Shown piece by piece: positions 1 through 8,269 of a stretch of DNA of 64,000 nucleotides. Made by a program: the position numbers and the translations under genes. Under the pieces are notes generated by a model. It was not told the DNA's origin. It did no database searches and worked only from the letters and a program-made list of their open reading frames with translations. The DNA is from Chitinophagaceae bacterium (GTDB lineage Bacteria > Bacteroidota > Bacteroidia > Chitinophagales > Chitinophagaceae): assembly GCA_016721085.1 (NCBI GenBank), contig JADKJI010000028.1, positions 35,811 to 99,810 on the forward strand, given 5' to 3'. Each line of letters starts with the position of its first letter. The stretch's first letter is position 1.

Positions 1-2
1 CC

Positions 3-2027
3 TGGACACATGTTGCTGTTACCTGCGATATGACAAATGCCAACTCAGCCAACAGAGCATGGATCTTTTATATAAATGGAGTACAACAGAACAGTGTTGC
101 TTTTACTGCTAATGCAGTTCCCGTTTCGGGAGCACTTGCCCCATTAACATTGGGAAGTGCATTCGACTATACCGGTAGTGCTGTAGGAACTTCTCTTGGA
201 AACTTTGAAGGAAAAATGGACGAGGTGCGAATATGGAGTGCCGTTAGAACACCGGCAGAAATTTCAGCTAATTACGCCAATGAATTAGCAGGTCCTCAAA
301 CGAATATGATTGCCAGGTATGCATTAAATGAACAATCCGGAACAACTATTACAAACAATGGTTCTGTTGGTGCCACTGGAAATGGCACTTTAGTAAATAC
401 ACCAGGTTGGTTTCCAAATTTCGGATCTGATGGACTTATCAATCCGGCACAGGCATCAGCCCTTGATTTTAATGGCAGCTCCCAATATGTAAGCATGGGC
501 AAGGCTACTTCACTTAATACAGGATCTTTCACCATAGAAGCATGGATACGAATTGAAGGTACACATACTGCTACTTCCACAGGAACTGGTGGTATAACTT
601 CGGCTATTCCTATTGTTACTAAAGGAAGAGGAGAAGCAGAGACACCCAGTAACCTGAACATGAATTATTTCATGGGAATTGATAATACCACTGGGCAGCT
701 AGCGGCCGATTTTGAAGAAGCCTATAACGGAACTACCGCACCAAACCATCCCATCATTGGGAATACAGTTCTGGCAGCCAATACATGGTATCACGTTGCA
801 GTAACATATGGTAGTGGTACCTGGAAATTGTATGTGAATGGAGTTCTGGATAAATCGAAAGCAGAAGCAGGAAGCCCCTCCCCTGAGTTAAACTCAATTC
901 AACATGCAGCCATCGGGTCAGCATTGACTTCAGATGGTACTGCGGCCGGATTCTTCAATGGAAAAATAGATGATGTGCGTATTTGGAATACAGCACGCTC
1001 ACAAGTGGATATTCAGACAAATATGTATCAGTCATTATCTAGCGGTACAGGGCTATTAGGTAGTTGGAAATTAAATGAGAATGTAGCAACAAAAGTTGAG
1101 AACAGTGTTGCCAATTCCTGTAGTTCTTTAGGAACCTTAAAAGGAGGGCCAAGCTTTACTGGCGCTAATTTCACTCCGCTTATGGCTGATAATACGCCCT
1201 CCCCTTCTAATGGTGCAACAAATTACAATGGCAACACATTTACTATTACGCCAACTCATAGCAGCGGAAGCACCATGTCTGTTACCTTATATACGCGAAT
1301 CATCAATACAGGAAATTTTGTAGCTGTTGGAACTAATGCCAGCGCTGCATCAGGTACACCAATCAATATTAACTGGATATCCATTCAACCTAATACTACT
1401 TATGAATGGTTTGTGTCAATGACCAATGGATCAAATGTGGTAAACGGTAAAGTGTACACTGTATCAACGGCAGGTTTCATTCCTGTAAAATTTGTGAGTT
1501 TTGAAGGGGCTGTAATAAATAATCAAGTGCAATTAAAATGGAGCACCCTTAATGAGATGGACAATGATTATTTCCAGATTGAAAGATCTACTGATGGAAG
1601 AAAATTCTCTCCTATCGGCAAAATAAAAGGGCAATTGAATTCAACCAGTCTTAGTACCTATAATTTCACCGACCCGAACCCGAATAAAGGGGTTTCGTAT
1701 TACCAGTTAAAACAGGTAGATATCGATGAACATTTTAGTGTATCAAAAGTAGTAAGGGTAACTGTTACTGATAAGGGATCATTCGGTTTAGTCATCTTCC
1801 CTAATCCAATCAAAGGAAATGAAATCAACTTATCATTTCTTGAATCTATAAATAATTCCATAACTGTTAAAATATTTGATTTAGCTGGTAAGCTTCAGCT
1901 AAACCAACAAGTATCTGTAGAGAATCAGAATACAAGTATCAGGCATACACTTGCCAACGGTATTTATATACTTAAAGTTTCTACTGCGCAAAATGAATAC
2001 AGTCAGAAAATAATTGTTCAAAAATAA
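3..2027 (+). CDS. LamG-repeat surface protein with T9SS sorting tail (5' end outside window)
   Basis: The reading frame is open from base 3, and the first codons already match the WTHVAVT strand of a LamG/concanavalin A-like fold, so the start lies upstream of the window. At least two LamG modules are visible, each with the pattern LDFNGSSQYV, then FTIEAWIR, WYHVAVTYG, LYVNGVLD and FNGKIDDVRIWN. A beta-sandwich region with VKFVSFEGAV...ERSTDGRKF follows, and the protein ends in a Por-type sorting domain (FPNPIKGNE, IFDLAGK, GIYILKV, QKIIVQK). This is known architecture for cell-surface or secreted carbohydrate-binding proteins exported by type IX secretion. The ligand is unknown. The next gene is a paralogue with near-identical LamG modules. 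Confidence 0.85.
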   Translation, partial: WTHVAVTCDMTNANSANRAWIFYINGVQQNSVAFTANAVPVSGALAPLTLGSAFDYTGSAVGTSLGNFEGKMDEVRIWSAVRTPAEISANYANELAGPQTNMIARYALNEQSGTTITNNGSVGATGNGTLVNTPGWFPNFGSDGLINPAQASALDFNGSSQYVSMGKATSLNTGSFTIEAWIRIEGTHTATSTGTGGITSAIPIVTKGRGEAETPSNLNMNYFMGIDNTTGQLAADFEEAYNGTTAPNHPIIGNTVLAANTWYHVAVTYGSGTWKLYVNGVLDKSKAEAGSPSPELNSIQHAAIGSALTSDGTAAGFFNGKIDDVRIWNTARSQVDIQTNMYQSLSSGTGLLGSWKLNENVATKVENSVANSCSSLGTLKGGPSFTGANFTPLMADNTPSPSNGATNYNGNTFTITPTHSSGSTMSVTLYTRIINTGNFVAVGTNASAASGTPININWISIQPNTTYEWFVSMTNGSNVVNGKVYTVSTAGFIPVKFVSFEGAVINNQVQLKWSTLNEMDNDYFQIERSTDGRKFSPIGKIKGQLNSTSLSTYNFTDPNPNKGVSYYQLKQVDIDEHFSVSKVVRVTVTDKGSFGLVIFPNPIKGNEINLSFLESINNSITVKIFDLAGKLQLNQQVSVENQNTSIRHTLANGIYILKVSTAQNEYSQKIIVQK

Positions 2028-2088
2028 AAATCACCGGCAGCTAAAGAACTGCAAAAAACCTTTTGATTAAAGATTATAAGTGCTATTT

Positions 2089-2751
2089 ATGAAACAAAAC
2101 AACCCCTACTTCGCAAAAATTTCTGTGCTTCTGGTTTTACTGGTATCAATGGCAACATTGGTATTGGGCCAATCACTGAAATTAAACGGAACAAGCCAAT
2201 ACGGGCGTGCTCCACACAACGCTGCATTGCAATTACAATCTTTCACCCTCGAGTTCTGGGTTCGTCCTGAAGGAACAGGAACTGTCTCCACTCAGGGAAG
2301 CGGATCAAACGGACTATCCAACGTATATCCTGTTCTTACCAAAGGAAGGGCAGAAACGGAAAATGCCGCGGTGGATGTCAACTACTATTCAGGTATCAGT
2401 AGCAGCACCAACAAGATCGGATTCGATTTTGAAGATGATGCAACATCCGAGAATCACCCAATTTACAGTGCGACTCCATTGCAAAGCTGCGTATGGCAGC
2501 ACGTTGCGGCTACTTATGATGATGTAAACGGTATTTGGAAAATTTATATCAATGGCGTACTTGATAGCAGCAAAGCATTATCACAGAATTTTCATCCCCG
2601 TTCTGCAAGCACTGTAAATCTATCTTTCGGAACAGGTGTAAACTCTACCAATGTTACCGATGGATTCTTCAATGGTAGCATGGATGAAATAAGGATATGG
2701 AACAGAGTACGTACTGATGCAGAAATATTGCTGGTAAAAATCAACAGATAA
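2089..2751 (+). CDS. LamG surface protein, N-terminal fragment of a frameshifted gene (joined extent 2089-5384)
   Basis: It starts with a signal peptide (MKQNNPYF, hydrophobic core, cleavage near VLGQ) followed by one LamG module (FTLEFWVRPEG, WQHVAATYDD, FNGSMDEIRIWNR). I prefer the ATG at 2089 over 2080 because the signal peptide then begins with MKQ. The frame is lost near 2730: adding one base restores AGKNQQ followed by DPNLAARYSLNEG, which matches the same position of the upstream paralogue. The stop at 2751 is therefore probably artificial, and the protein continues in the next two entries. Confidence 0.75.
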   Translation: MKQNNPYFAKISVLLVLLVSMATLVLGQSLKLNGTSQYGRAPHNAALQLQSFTLEFWVRPEGTGTVSTQGSGSNGLSNVYPVLTKGRAETENAAVDVNYYSGISSSTNKIGFDFEDDATSENHPIYSATPLQSCVWQHVAATYDDVNGIWKIYINGVLDSSKALSQNFHPRSASTVNLSFGTGVNSTNVTDGFFNGSMDEIRIWNRVRTDAEILLVKINR

Positions 2752-3188
2752 CCAGCGATCCAAACCTTGCAGCCCGCTATAGTCTTAATGAAGGCACTGG
2801 CACCACTGCAGCTAATTCATCTGCCACAGGTGCAGCTATCAATGCTGCTTTAACCGGCGCTCCTTTATGGAATGCAAATAATTTCGACCCATCATCTGTA
2901 ATCACTTCTGGTTCTATAGATTTTGATGGTGCCAATGATTATATAACCATGGGTTCTGCCACAGGGCTGAATGCCACGAATTTTACCCTGGAAGGATGGG
3001 TGCGTATTGAGGGTACTGGTACGTCAACAAGTACAGGAACAAATGGTATCACCGGCTTCCCTATCATCACAAAAGGAAGAGGTGAATCAGAAACAGCAGG
3101 CTTAAACCTCAACTATTTCCTTGGAGTAGATTCAAGTAATTTCCTTGTGGCTGATTTTGAAGAAGTAACAGGACCAAATCACCCATAG
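2736..3188 (+). CDS. LamG surface protein, middle fragment (second LamG module)
   Basis: This stretch continues the previous fragment in another frame: ARYSLNEGTGTT, then a LamG module with NFTLEGWVRIEG, ITKGRGESET and VADFEE. It is very close to the module of the upstream gene at 480-760. It ends at TAG 3186-3188, in CACCCATAG. One extra C would give HPIVGNTAL and join it to the next fragment, as the paralogue HPIIGNTVL shows. It is not an independent gene. Confidence 0.65.
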   Translation, partial: KNQQITSDPNLAARYSLNEGTGTTAANSSATGAAINAALTGAPLWNANNFDPSSVITSGSIDFDGANDYITMGSATGLNATNFTLEGWVRIEGTGTSTSTGTNGITGFPIITKGRGESETAGLNLNYFLGVDSSNFLVADFEEVTGPNHP

Positions 3189-3277
3189 TTGGGAATACAG
3201 CACTCAAGGCCAATGTTTGGTATCATATAGCGGTAACATATGGAGCAGGAACCTGGAGGCTTTATATAAATGGTGTT

Positions 3278-5353
3278 TTGGATAAATCAAAAACGGAAGC
3301 AGGTAGCCCATCTCCTGAACCTAATTCTGGACAACATTTCTCCATAGGATCTGCCCTTACCTCAACAGGCGTATCTCAAGGAACATTCAATGGTAAGATT
3401 GATGAAGTACGGGTATGGAATGTTGTAAGAAGTGCAACAGATATCTCAAATAACTATCTGGTTGAATTAAGCAGTGGATCAGGATTAGCAGGTCGCTGGG
3501 GCTTTAATGAATGTTCTGGTAATTCTGCTATCAACTCGGTTGCTGGTGGAGCAACAGGAACTTTAACCAATGCACCAACCAGGACCGTTGCGAACTTTAA
3601 TCCCGCGCCATCAGACCCAATCAATCCAAACCCTGCCAGTGGAACAATCAATTTCCCAGGCAATCAGGTTGGCATTACTGTGAACGACCGTAACGCACAG
3701 AATATGACGGTAACCCTTTACGGCCGTAAGAAAAATGCAGCTGCTGGAACTCCATTCACTATTATAGGTTTACCAGACACTCAATTCTATACTGAGGAAC
3801 CCCAAGGTGCTAATAGTTCTGGTGGTGGACATAATGGTATATTCAAATCGCAAACACAATGGATCGCTAACCATCGTGTAGACAGCAATATCGTTTTCGT
3901 GTCACAATTGGGTGACTGCACACAGAATGGAGATACAAAAGAAATTGAATTCAAGCGTGCAGATACTGCCATTAAGAATATTGAAAACCCTAATGTTCCA
4001 ACAGCATTTGGTATACCATATGCCATATCAGTAGGGAACCATGATCAGGGACCAATCTACAATCCGAATGGCACTTCCATTTTCTATAACCAATACTTTG
4101 GAAGCGCACGATTTGCTGGCAGAACTTATTACGGAGGTCATTATGGCGCCAATAACCATAACAGTTATCAGTTATTCAGTGCAGGCGGTATTGATTTCAT
4201 CCACATATCACTGGACTATAATGACAATAGCAATGCCGCAGGTCAGGGAAGTACAACGGACGTTGAAACTTTACAAGCGGTATTAGATTGGGCTGACAAC
4301 TTATTAAAGACATATCCTAACCGCAAAGCCATATTGTCTACACATTGGCTCATGGGTACAGGAACACAAACAGCCTTCCAGGGACCGGGCCAGAAGATTT
4401 ATGATGATCTGAAAGACAATCCGAATCTTATATTGATGTTAGCAGGACATGTTGCTGGAGAAGGAAGGAGAACAGATGTATTTGGTGGTAATACAGTGCA
4501 TACCCTGATGTCGGATTATCAAAGTGGATTCACCAATGGTGGAAATGGTTTCTTAAGAATCATGCGTTTTGATCCGGCAACAAATACACTTTCTGTAAAA
4601 ACATACTCTCCATACGCAAATAGTTCCCGTACAGGAGCTAGCTCAGAATTCCAACTACCCGTATCATTAGGTGGAGCGAGCTTCACTATGATTAATTCGC
4701 AGGTAAATGCAGCATCTGGAAGTACAGTAAACCTTCCTTGGGCTGGATTGGAACCTTTAACTGAATATGAATGGTATGTAACCGTTAGTGACGGGGAAAA
4801 TGAAGTGACCAGTCAGGTATTCAATTTCAAGACCTCCGGTCTGGTGCCTATCAAACTGATGGAATTCAAAGCTGTCGAAGAAAACACTCAGGTAAAACTT
4901 AGCTGGAAAACAGCCACTGAATCGAACAGCCAGCGTTTTGATGTTGAACGTTCAACAGATGGAAGTCATTTCAACAAAATTGGTGAAGTAGCCGCTAAAG
5001 GAAACAGTAATAGCGTTCAAAAATATAGTATGCTTGATGCAAGCGCTTCAAAAGGTATCAATTACTATAGGTTAAAACAATTGGATGTTGATGGACATTT
5101 CACGTATTCTCCAATTGTTGCCGTTACATTATCTGCCGGAAAAGGATTTGAAATTTATCCTAATCCAGTGAGCGGAAATGAAATCAGTATTGTTTTCGGT
5201 GGAGAAGTAAAAGACAAGGCGGTAATTAAAGTATTCGATATAAATGGAAAACTCAGGATCAATACAAAAGCAACCGTCGACAATAGCAACATTTCAATCA
5301 AGCACAACCTGAACCCCTGGTGTTTATGTTGTAAGTGTTACTGTTGGAGATAA
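3278..5353 (+). CDS. LamG / calcineurin-like phosphoesterase protein, C-terminal fragment with T9SS tail
   Basis: The fragment opens inside a LamG module (FNGKIDEVRVWN). It then carries a metallophosphoesterase domain with the usual metal motifs in order: GLPDTQFY, QLGDCTQNGD, SVGNHDQ, LSTHW and LAGHVAGE. An Fn3-like segment (LEPLTEYEWYVTVSDG), a VPIKLMEFKA sandwich and a Por sorting tail (IYPNPVSGNE, VFDINGK) complete it. The last residues are out of frame. Removing one C of the CCCC near 5314 gives NPGVYVVSVTVGDKE and ends in KKVVVQ at about 5384, the normal type IX ending. Likely a secreted phosphoesterase; substrate unknown. Confidence 0.78.
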   Translation: MDKSKTEAGSPSPEPNSGQHFSIGSALTSTGVSQGTFNGKIDEVRVWNVVRSATDISNNYLVELSSGSGLAGRWGFNECSGNSAINSVAGGATGTLTNAPTRTVANFNPAPSDPINPNPASGTINFPGNQVGITVNDRNAQNMTVTLYGRKKNAAAGTPFTIIGLPDTQFYTEEPQGANSSGGGHNGIFKSQTQWIANHRVDSNIVFVSQLGDCTQNGDTKEIEFKRADTAIKNIENPNVPTAFGIPYAISVGNHDQGPIYNPNGTSIFYNQYFGSARFAGRTYYGGHYGANNHNSYQLFSAGGIDFIHISLDYNDNSNAAGQGSTTDVETLQAVLDWADNLLKTYPNRKAILSTHWLMGTGTQTAFQGPGQKIYDDLKDNPNLILMLAGHVAGEGRRTDVFGGNTVHTLMSDYQSGFTNGGNGFLRIMRFDPATNTLSVKTYSPYANSSRTGASSEFQLPVSLGGASFTMINSQVNAASGSTVNLPWAGLEPLTEYEWYVTVSDGENEVTSQVFNFKTSGLVPIKLMEFKAVEENTQVKLSWKTATESNSQRFDVERSTDGSHFNKIGEVAAKGNSNSVQKYSMLDASASKGINYYRLKQLDVDGHFTYSPIVAVTLSAGKGFEIYPNPVSGNEISIVFGGEVKDKAVIKVFDINGKLRINTKATVDNSNISIKHNLNPWCLCCKCYCWR

Positions 5354-5396
5354 GGAGGAGTCGAAGAAGGTGGTGGTGCAGTAGTGCTGGAGGCGA

Positions 5397-5640
5397 GAGG
5401 CTGGATGCTTGATGCTTTTTTGCCTAAGGCTTAAGGCCTAAAGCCAAAAGCGTAATTTGGTAATCCAACCAATAATCTGGCTTCGTAATATATTATTCGT
5501 AGTTCACGATTTATTCGTAAGAATACTGAATTACGCTTTACGCTTTAGGCTTTAGGCTTTAGGCTTTAGGCTTTAGGCTTTAGGCTCTAAGCTTTAAGCC
5601 TAAAGCATCCAGCATCAAGCCTTTAGCATCAAGCCTACCA
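5397..5640. repeat. Family D hairpin element, TTTAGGC heptamers
   Basis: Between convergent genes lies a long imperfect inverted repeat. The right arm (about 5533-5590) is a run of about seven TTTAGGC units, then GCATCCAGCATCAAGCC. The left arm (5403-5455) is roughly its complement (GATGCTTGATGC, CCTAAGGCTTAAGGCC). GCGTAATT and AATTACGC close an inner stem. Another copy lies at 35885-36115 and a half copy at 5770-5836. No coding capacity is seen. Confidence 0.7.
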
Positions 5641-5688
5641 ATAAACAAAAGTTCCGAACTCATAGTGAGTTCGGAACTTTTAGTTTAT
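5640..5688. terminator. Bidirectional hairpin terminator
   Basis: A perfect 16-bp stem, AAAAGTTCCGAACTCA with its complement, around a TAG loop (5647-5681). With one mismatch it extends to about 22 bp. A and T tracts on both flanks fit intrinsic termination for both convergent genes. Confidence 0.7.
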
Positions 5689-5769
5689 TTGGTATTCGAA
5701 TTTTAGCTATGAATACACAACCTTGTTCTCCAAACGAAGACAAATATTTTGTAGCCGAAGACAAGTCCA

Positions 5770-5836
5770 AGCCTTAGGCCTTAAGCTTTAAGCCTTAGGC
5801 AAAAAGCATCAAGCATCTAGCATCCAGCATCAAGCC
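5770..5836. repeat. Family D half-element
   Basis: Contains AAGCCTTAGGCCTTAAGC and then GCATCAAGCATCTAGCATCC, matching the arm of the element at 5397-5640. It abuts the stop codon of the minus-strand lipoprotein gene. Confidence 0.6.
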
Positions 5837-6892
5837 TTACTGATACTGCACATAAATCGGTTGTGGTTTCAACTTCAGTACTTCTTCCGGACTCATGATA
5901 TGTCCACCAGCTTCGCGAAGATCGTTTTTATAGAAGATCTTAAATCCGGTGAATTGAACAGGCTCTGGGTATATGAAAGAGTAGTAAGTACTTTTCTTGC
6001 GGGCATGATGACCCCAGCCATCCATATCCATCACTATTTGTACTTCTGGGCGCAGTTTGATGTTCTTATAATTGGTAACTCCTTTTTGGGTAAAGCGATG
6101 TACCACCAGAATTTTTGGAGGAAGGTTGTTTTCTTTAACAAGCTTAGCCATATATTCTGTTACATAGTTTATATCGGCAGCGTCATAAGTTCCAACAACT
6201 TTACCTGGAACCTGACCGCCTTTCATTGAAAACTCCGGATCTATTCCGAAATGAACATGCGGCATTTTGAGATATTTCTCAAATTCAGGCACTTCTTGTT
6301 GTACAGTACTTAATCCAACCTGAATATCGATGAATACGAGGGCATTTATTTTCTCTGCCATCTTAATCACTTTATCGAGTTGAGCGAATGGCATTCGTAA
6401 ACGATATTTTTTTGCTTCGCCGGGACTACCCTGAGCAGTAACCGCAATATAGTGAAGGGCGGGAACCACTTTCACGGAAGTATCTGCTTTTTGCCAGGCT
6501 TTTACTTCTCCCATTAGTTTATCAAGCATTTCCTTTTCAGGTAATTCTCCTAATATTCCCATTTTTGTTGAATACAGATTGCCATAATAGGCAATGATTC
6601 TTTTTTCCGGGAAAATAGCACCCCCTAAAGGATATGGCCCTTTCACCGGCCATCTGCCTGAAGAATCACCATTGGCATTATGCAATAGCATTTTATTATA
6701 AAGAGCTGTATCAAGAGGAACTACAGGACCCGTTGCTGTAACTGGAACAACAGTATCCTTCCCGGGTTTTTGTGTGGTGTCTTTACCATTAGCGGATGCT
6801 CCTGATGTAGAAGAAGAGTTACATCCATAAATAAACCAGGCAGCTGCTGTCAACACAACGGTACCTGCAAAAAGCCAATGCGATCTTTTCAT
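5837..6892 (-). CDS. Conserved hypothetical lipoprotein
   Basis: About 351 residues from the ATG giving MKRSHWLF; an in-frame ATG 13 codons upstream (6931) is less likely because MKR begins a clean lipoprotein signal. A hydrophobic core ends at FIYGCNSSS, so Cys is the probable lipidation site. A Ser/Thr/Pro/Lys-rich linker follows. The folded part has alternating strands and helices (ALHYIAVTA, NALVFIDIQVG, VHFGIDPEF, KILVVHRFT, QIVMDMDGWG), which suggests a TIM-barrel-like or glycosidase-like fold. I do not recognise the family and assign no reaction. It is transcribed toward the D repeat and the terminator. Confidence 0.75.
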   Translation of the reverse strand: MKRSHWLFAGTVVLTAAAWFIYGCNSSSTSGASANGKDTTQKPGKDTVVPVTATGPVVPLDTALYNKMLLHNANGDSSGRWPVKGPYPLGGAIFPEKRIIAYYGNLYSTKMGILGELPEKEMLDKLMGEVKAWQKADTSVKVVPALHYIAVTAQGSPGEAKKYRLRMPFAQLDKVIKMAEKINALVFIDIQVGLSTVQQEVPEFEKYLKMPHVHFGIDPEFSMKGGQVPGKVVGTYDAADINYVTEYMAKLVKENNLPPKILVVHRFTQKGVTNYKNIKLRPEVQIVMDMDGWGHHARKKSTYYSFIYPEPVQFTGFKIFYKNDLREAGGHIMSPEEVLKLKPQPIYVQYQ

Positions 6893-7056
6893 GTAGAAAA
6901 TATTTCTTTCGATATTAATTTGTGCGAGCAAAACTACTATCGTTTATGGGTAAATGAATAATTATTACTGAGCCAAAAACGTGCCGTACTCAAAAATATT
7001 TCAAAAGGATATGCCTTGCAAATAATAACTTTCCATTTCACTTCCAATAAATCAAT

Positions 7057-8049
7057 ATGAATACAATCAGATGGGGCATTTTAGGATGTGGACGAATTGC
7101 CCGCAAATTTGCTTCCGACCTGGCATTAGTACCCAATGCCAAATTGATAGCCGTTGGCTCCAGAAGTTTGGAAAATGCTTCGGCTTTTGCCAAAGAATAT
7201 CCAGCGCCTAATATCCATGGCAATTATAATTCATTGGTAAATGACCCGGAAGTCGATGTGATTTATGTGGCGTCTCCCCATGGACAACATCATGAACATG
7301 TTTTGCTATGCCTCAATCATGGGAAAGCGGTTCTTTGCGAAAAAGCTTTTGCACTTAACGGCAAACAGGCAAGTGAGATGATATCACTGGCAAGAGAGAA
7401 AAAGATATTCCTGATGGAAGCCTTATGGAGTAAGTTTATGCCGCATTACCAACTATTGATGCAATGGCTTCGGGATGGCAAACTTGGACCAATACAGAAC
7501 GTTTTGATCAATTTCGGATTTGCTCCTACTGAACCTATTCCAAAGAGAATGTTTGATCCGGCTTTAGGCGGCGGCAGCTTGCTCGATATCGGTATCTATA
7601 ATATCTTCTATGCCTTATCCATTCTAGGCAAACCCGATAAAATCGAAGCCTTTATGACTCCTTCTGCAACCGGAGTGGACGAGCAGAGTGCCATTCTTTT
7701 CCGCTATAATAATGGGGCCATGGCGCAGCTTTTCAGTTCATTCTCCACCAATCTCCCAACCGAAGCAGACATAAGCGGTCGCCATGGAAGAATTCGACTA
7801 AGTACCCGCTATTACGAACCCTCTACCCAATTCGAATACTATCCCGATCGTGTCGATAGCCGTCAAATTATCCCCTTCATCAAAGAACCCGGTTGGGGAT
7901 ACCACTACGAAATAAAACATGTAAACGAATGCCTGCAAAAAGGCCTCACCGAAAGTCCGATAATGTCACATGCAGATACTATGTTATTGATGGAAGTGAT
8001 GGATGAGGTGAGGAGGAAGATGGGGGTGGTGTATGCGGCGGATGAATAA
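7057..8049 (+). CDS. Gfo/Idh/MocA family oxidoreductase
   Basis: 330 residues. The N-terminal Rossmann motif GILGCGRIARKF is followed by VDVIYVASPHGQHHEH and the EKAFA motif (variant of the usual EKP), then a C-terminal alpha/beta dimerisation domain with GGGSLLDIGIYN. Members are NAD(P)-dependent dehydrogenases of sugars, polyols or related compounds, in the cytosol. Closest in style to trans-1,2-dihydrobenzene-1,2-diol or glucose-fructose oxidoreductase-like proteins. No signal peptide. It converges on the GH20 gene across a family A repeat. Substrate cannot be read from sequence. Confidence 0.88.
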   Translation: MNTIRWGILGCGRIARKFASDLALVPNAKLIAVGSRSLENASAFAKEYPAPNIHGNYNSLVNDPEVDVIYVASPHGQHHEHVLLCLNHGKAVLCEKAFALNGKQASEMISLAREKKIFLMEALWSKFMPHYQLLMQWLRDGKLGPIQNVLINFGFAPTEPIPKRMFDPALGGGSLLDIGIYNIFYALSILGKPDKIEAFMTPSATGVDEQSAILFRYNNGAMAQLFSSFSTNLPTEADISGRHGRIRLSTRYYEPSTQFEYYPDRVDSRQIIPFIKEPGWGYHYEIKHVNECLQKGLTESPIMSHADTMLLMEVMDEVRRKMGVVYAADE

Positions 8050-8269
8050 TTTGAGAATTTGGAAATTTGAAAATTTGAAAATGAAAAAAGGCAAATGAGG
8101 AAATATGGAAATTAGAAGATGTGAAAATGAAACAGCCAATACAGGGGAAACTTACAATTTACTCAAGAATTTACCGGCAGTTTAATTTTCACATTTTCAA
8201 ATTTTCACACTTCCACATTACCTCATTTCCTCATTTTCAAATTTTCAAATTCCCAAATTCTCAAATTAC
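8050..8269. repeat. Family A hairpin element (TTTGAAAA arms)
   Basis: The left arm holds repeated ATTTGAAA units and the right arm their complement (TTTTCAAATTTTCAAATTCC), forming a long imperfect hairpin between convergent genes. The core at about 8127-8190 (GAAACAGCCAATACAGG, then ACTCAAGAATTTACCGG) recurs almost unchanged at 20995-21050, so this is a dispersed repeat rather than simple low complexity. Confidence 0.75.

Noticed and set aside
5530..5620. CRISPR array or telomere-like repeat
   Set aside because: The units are 7 bp with no spacers, and the run has a complementary arm nearby. It fits a hairpin element, not CRISPR.
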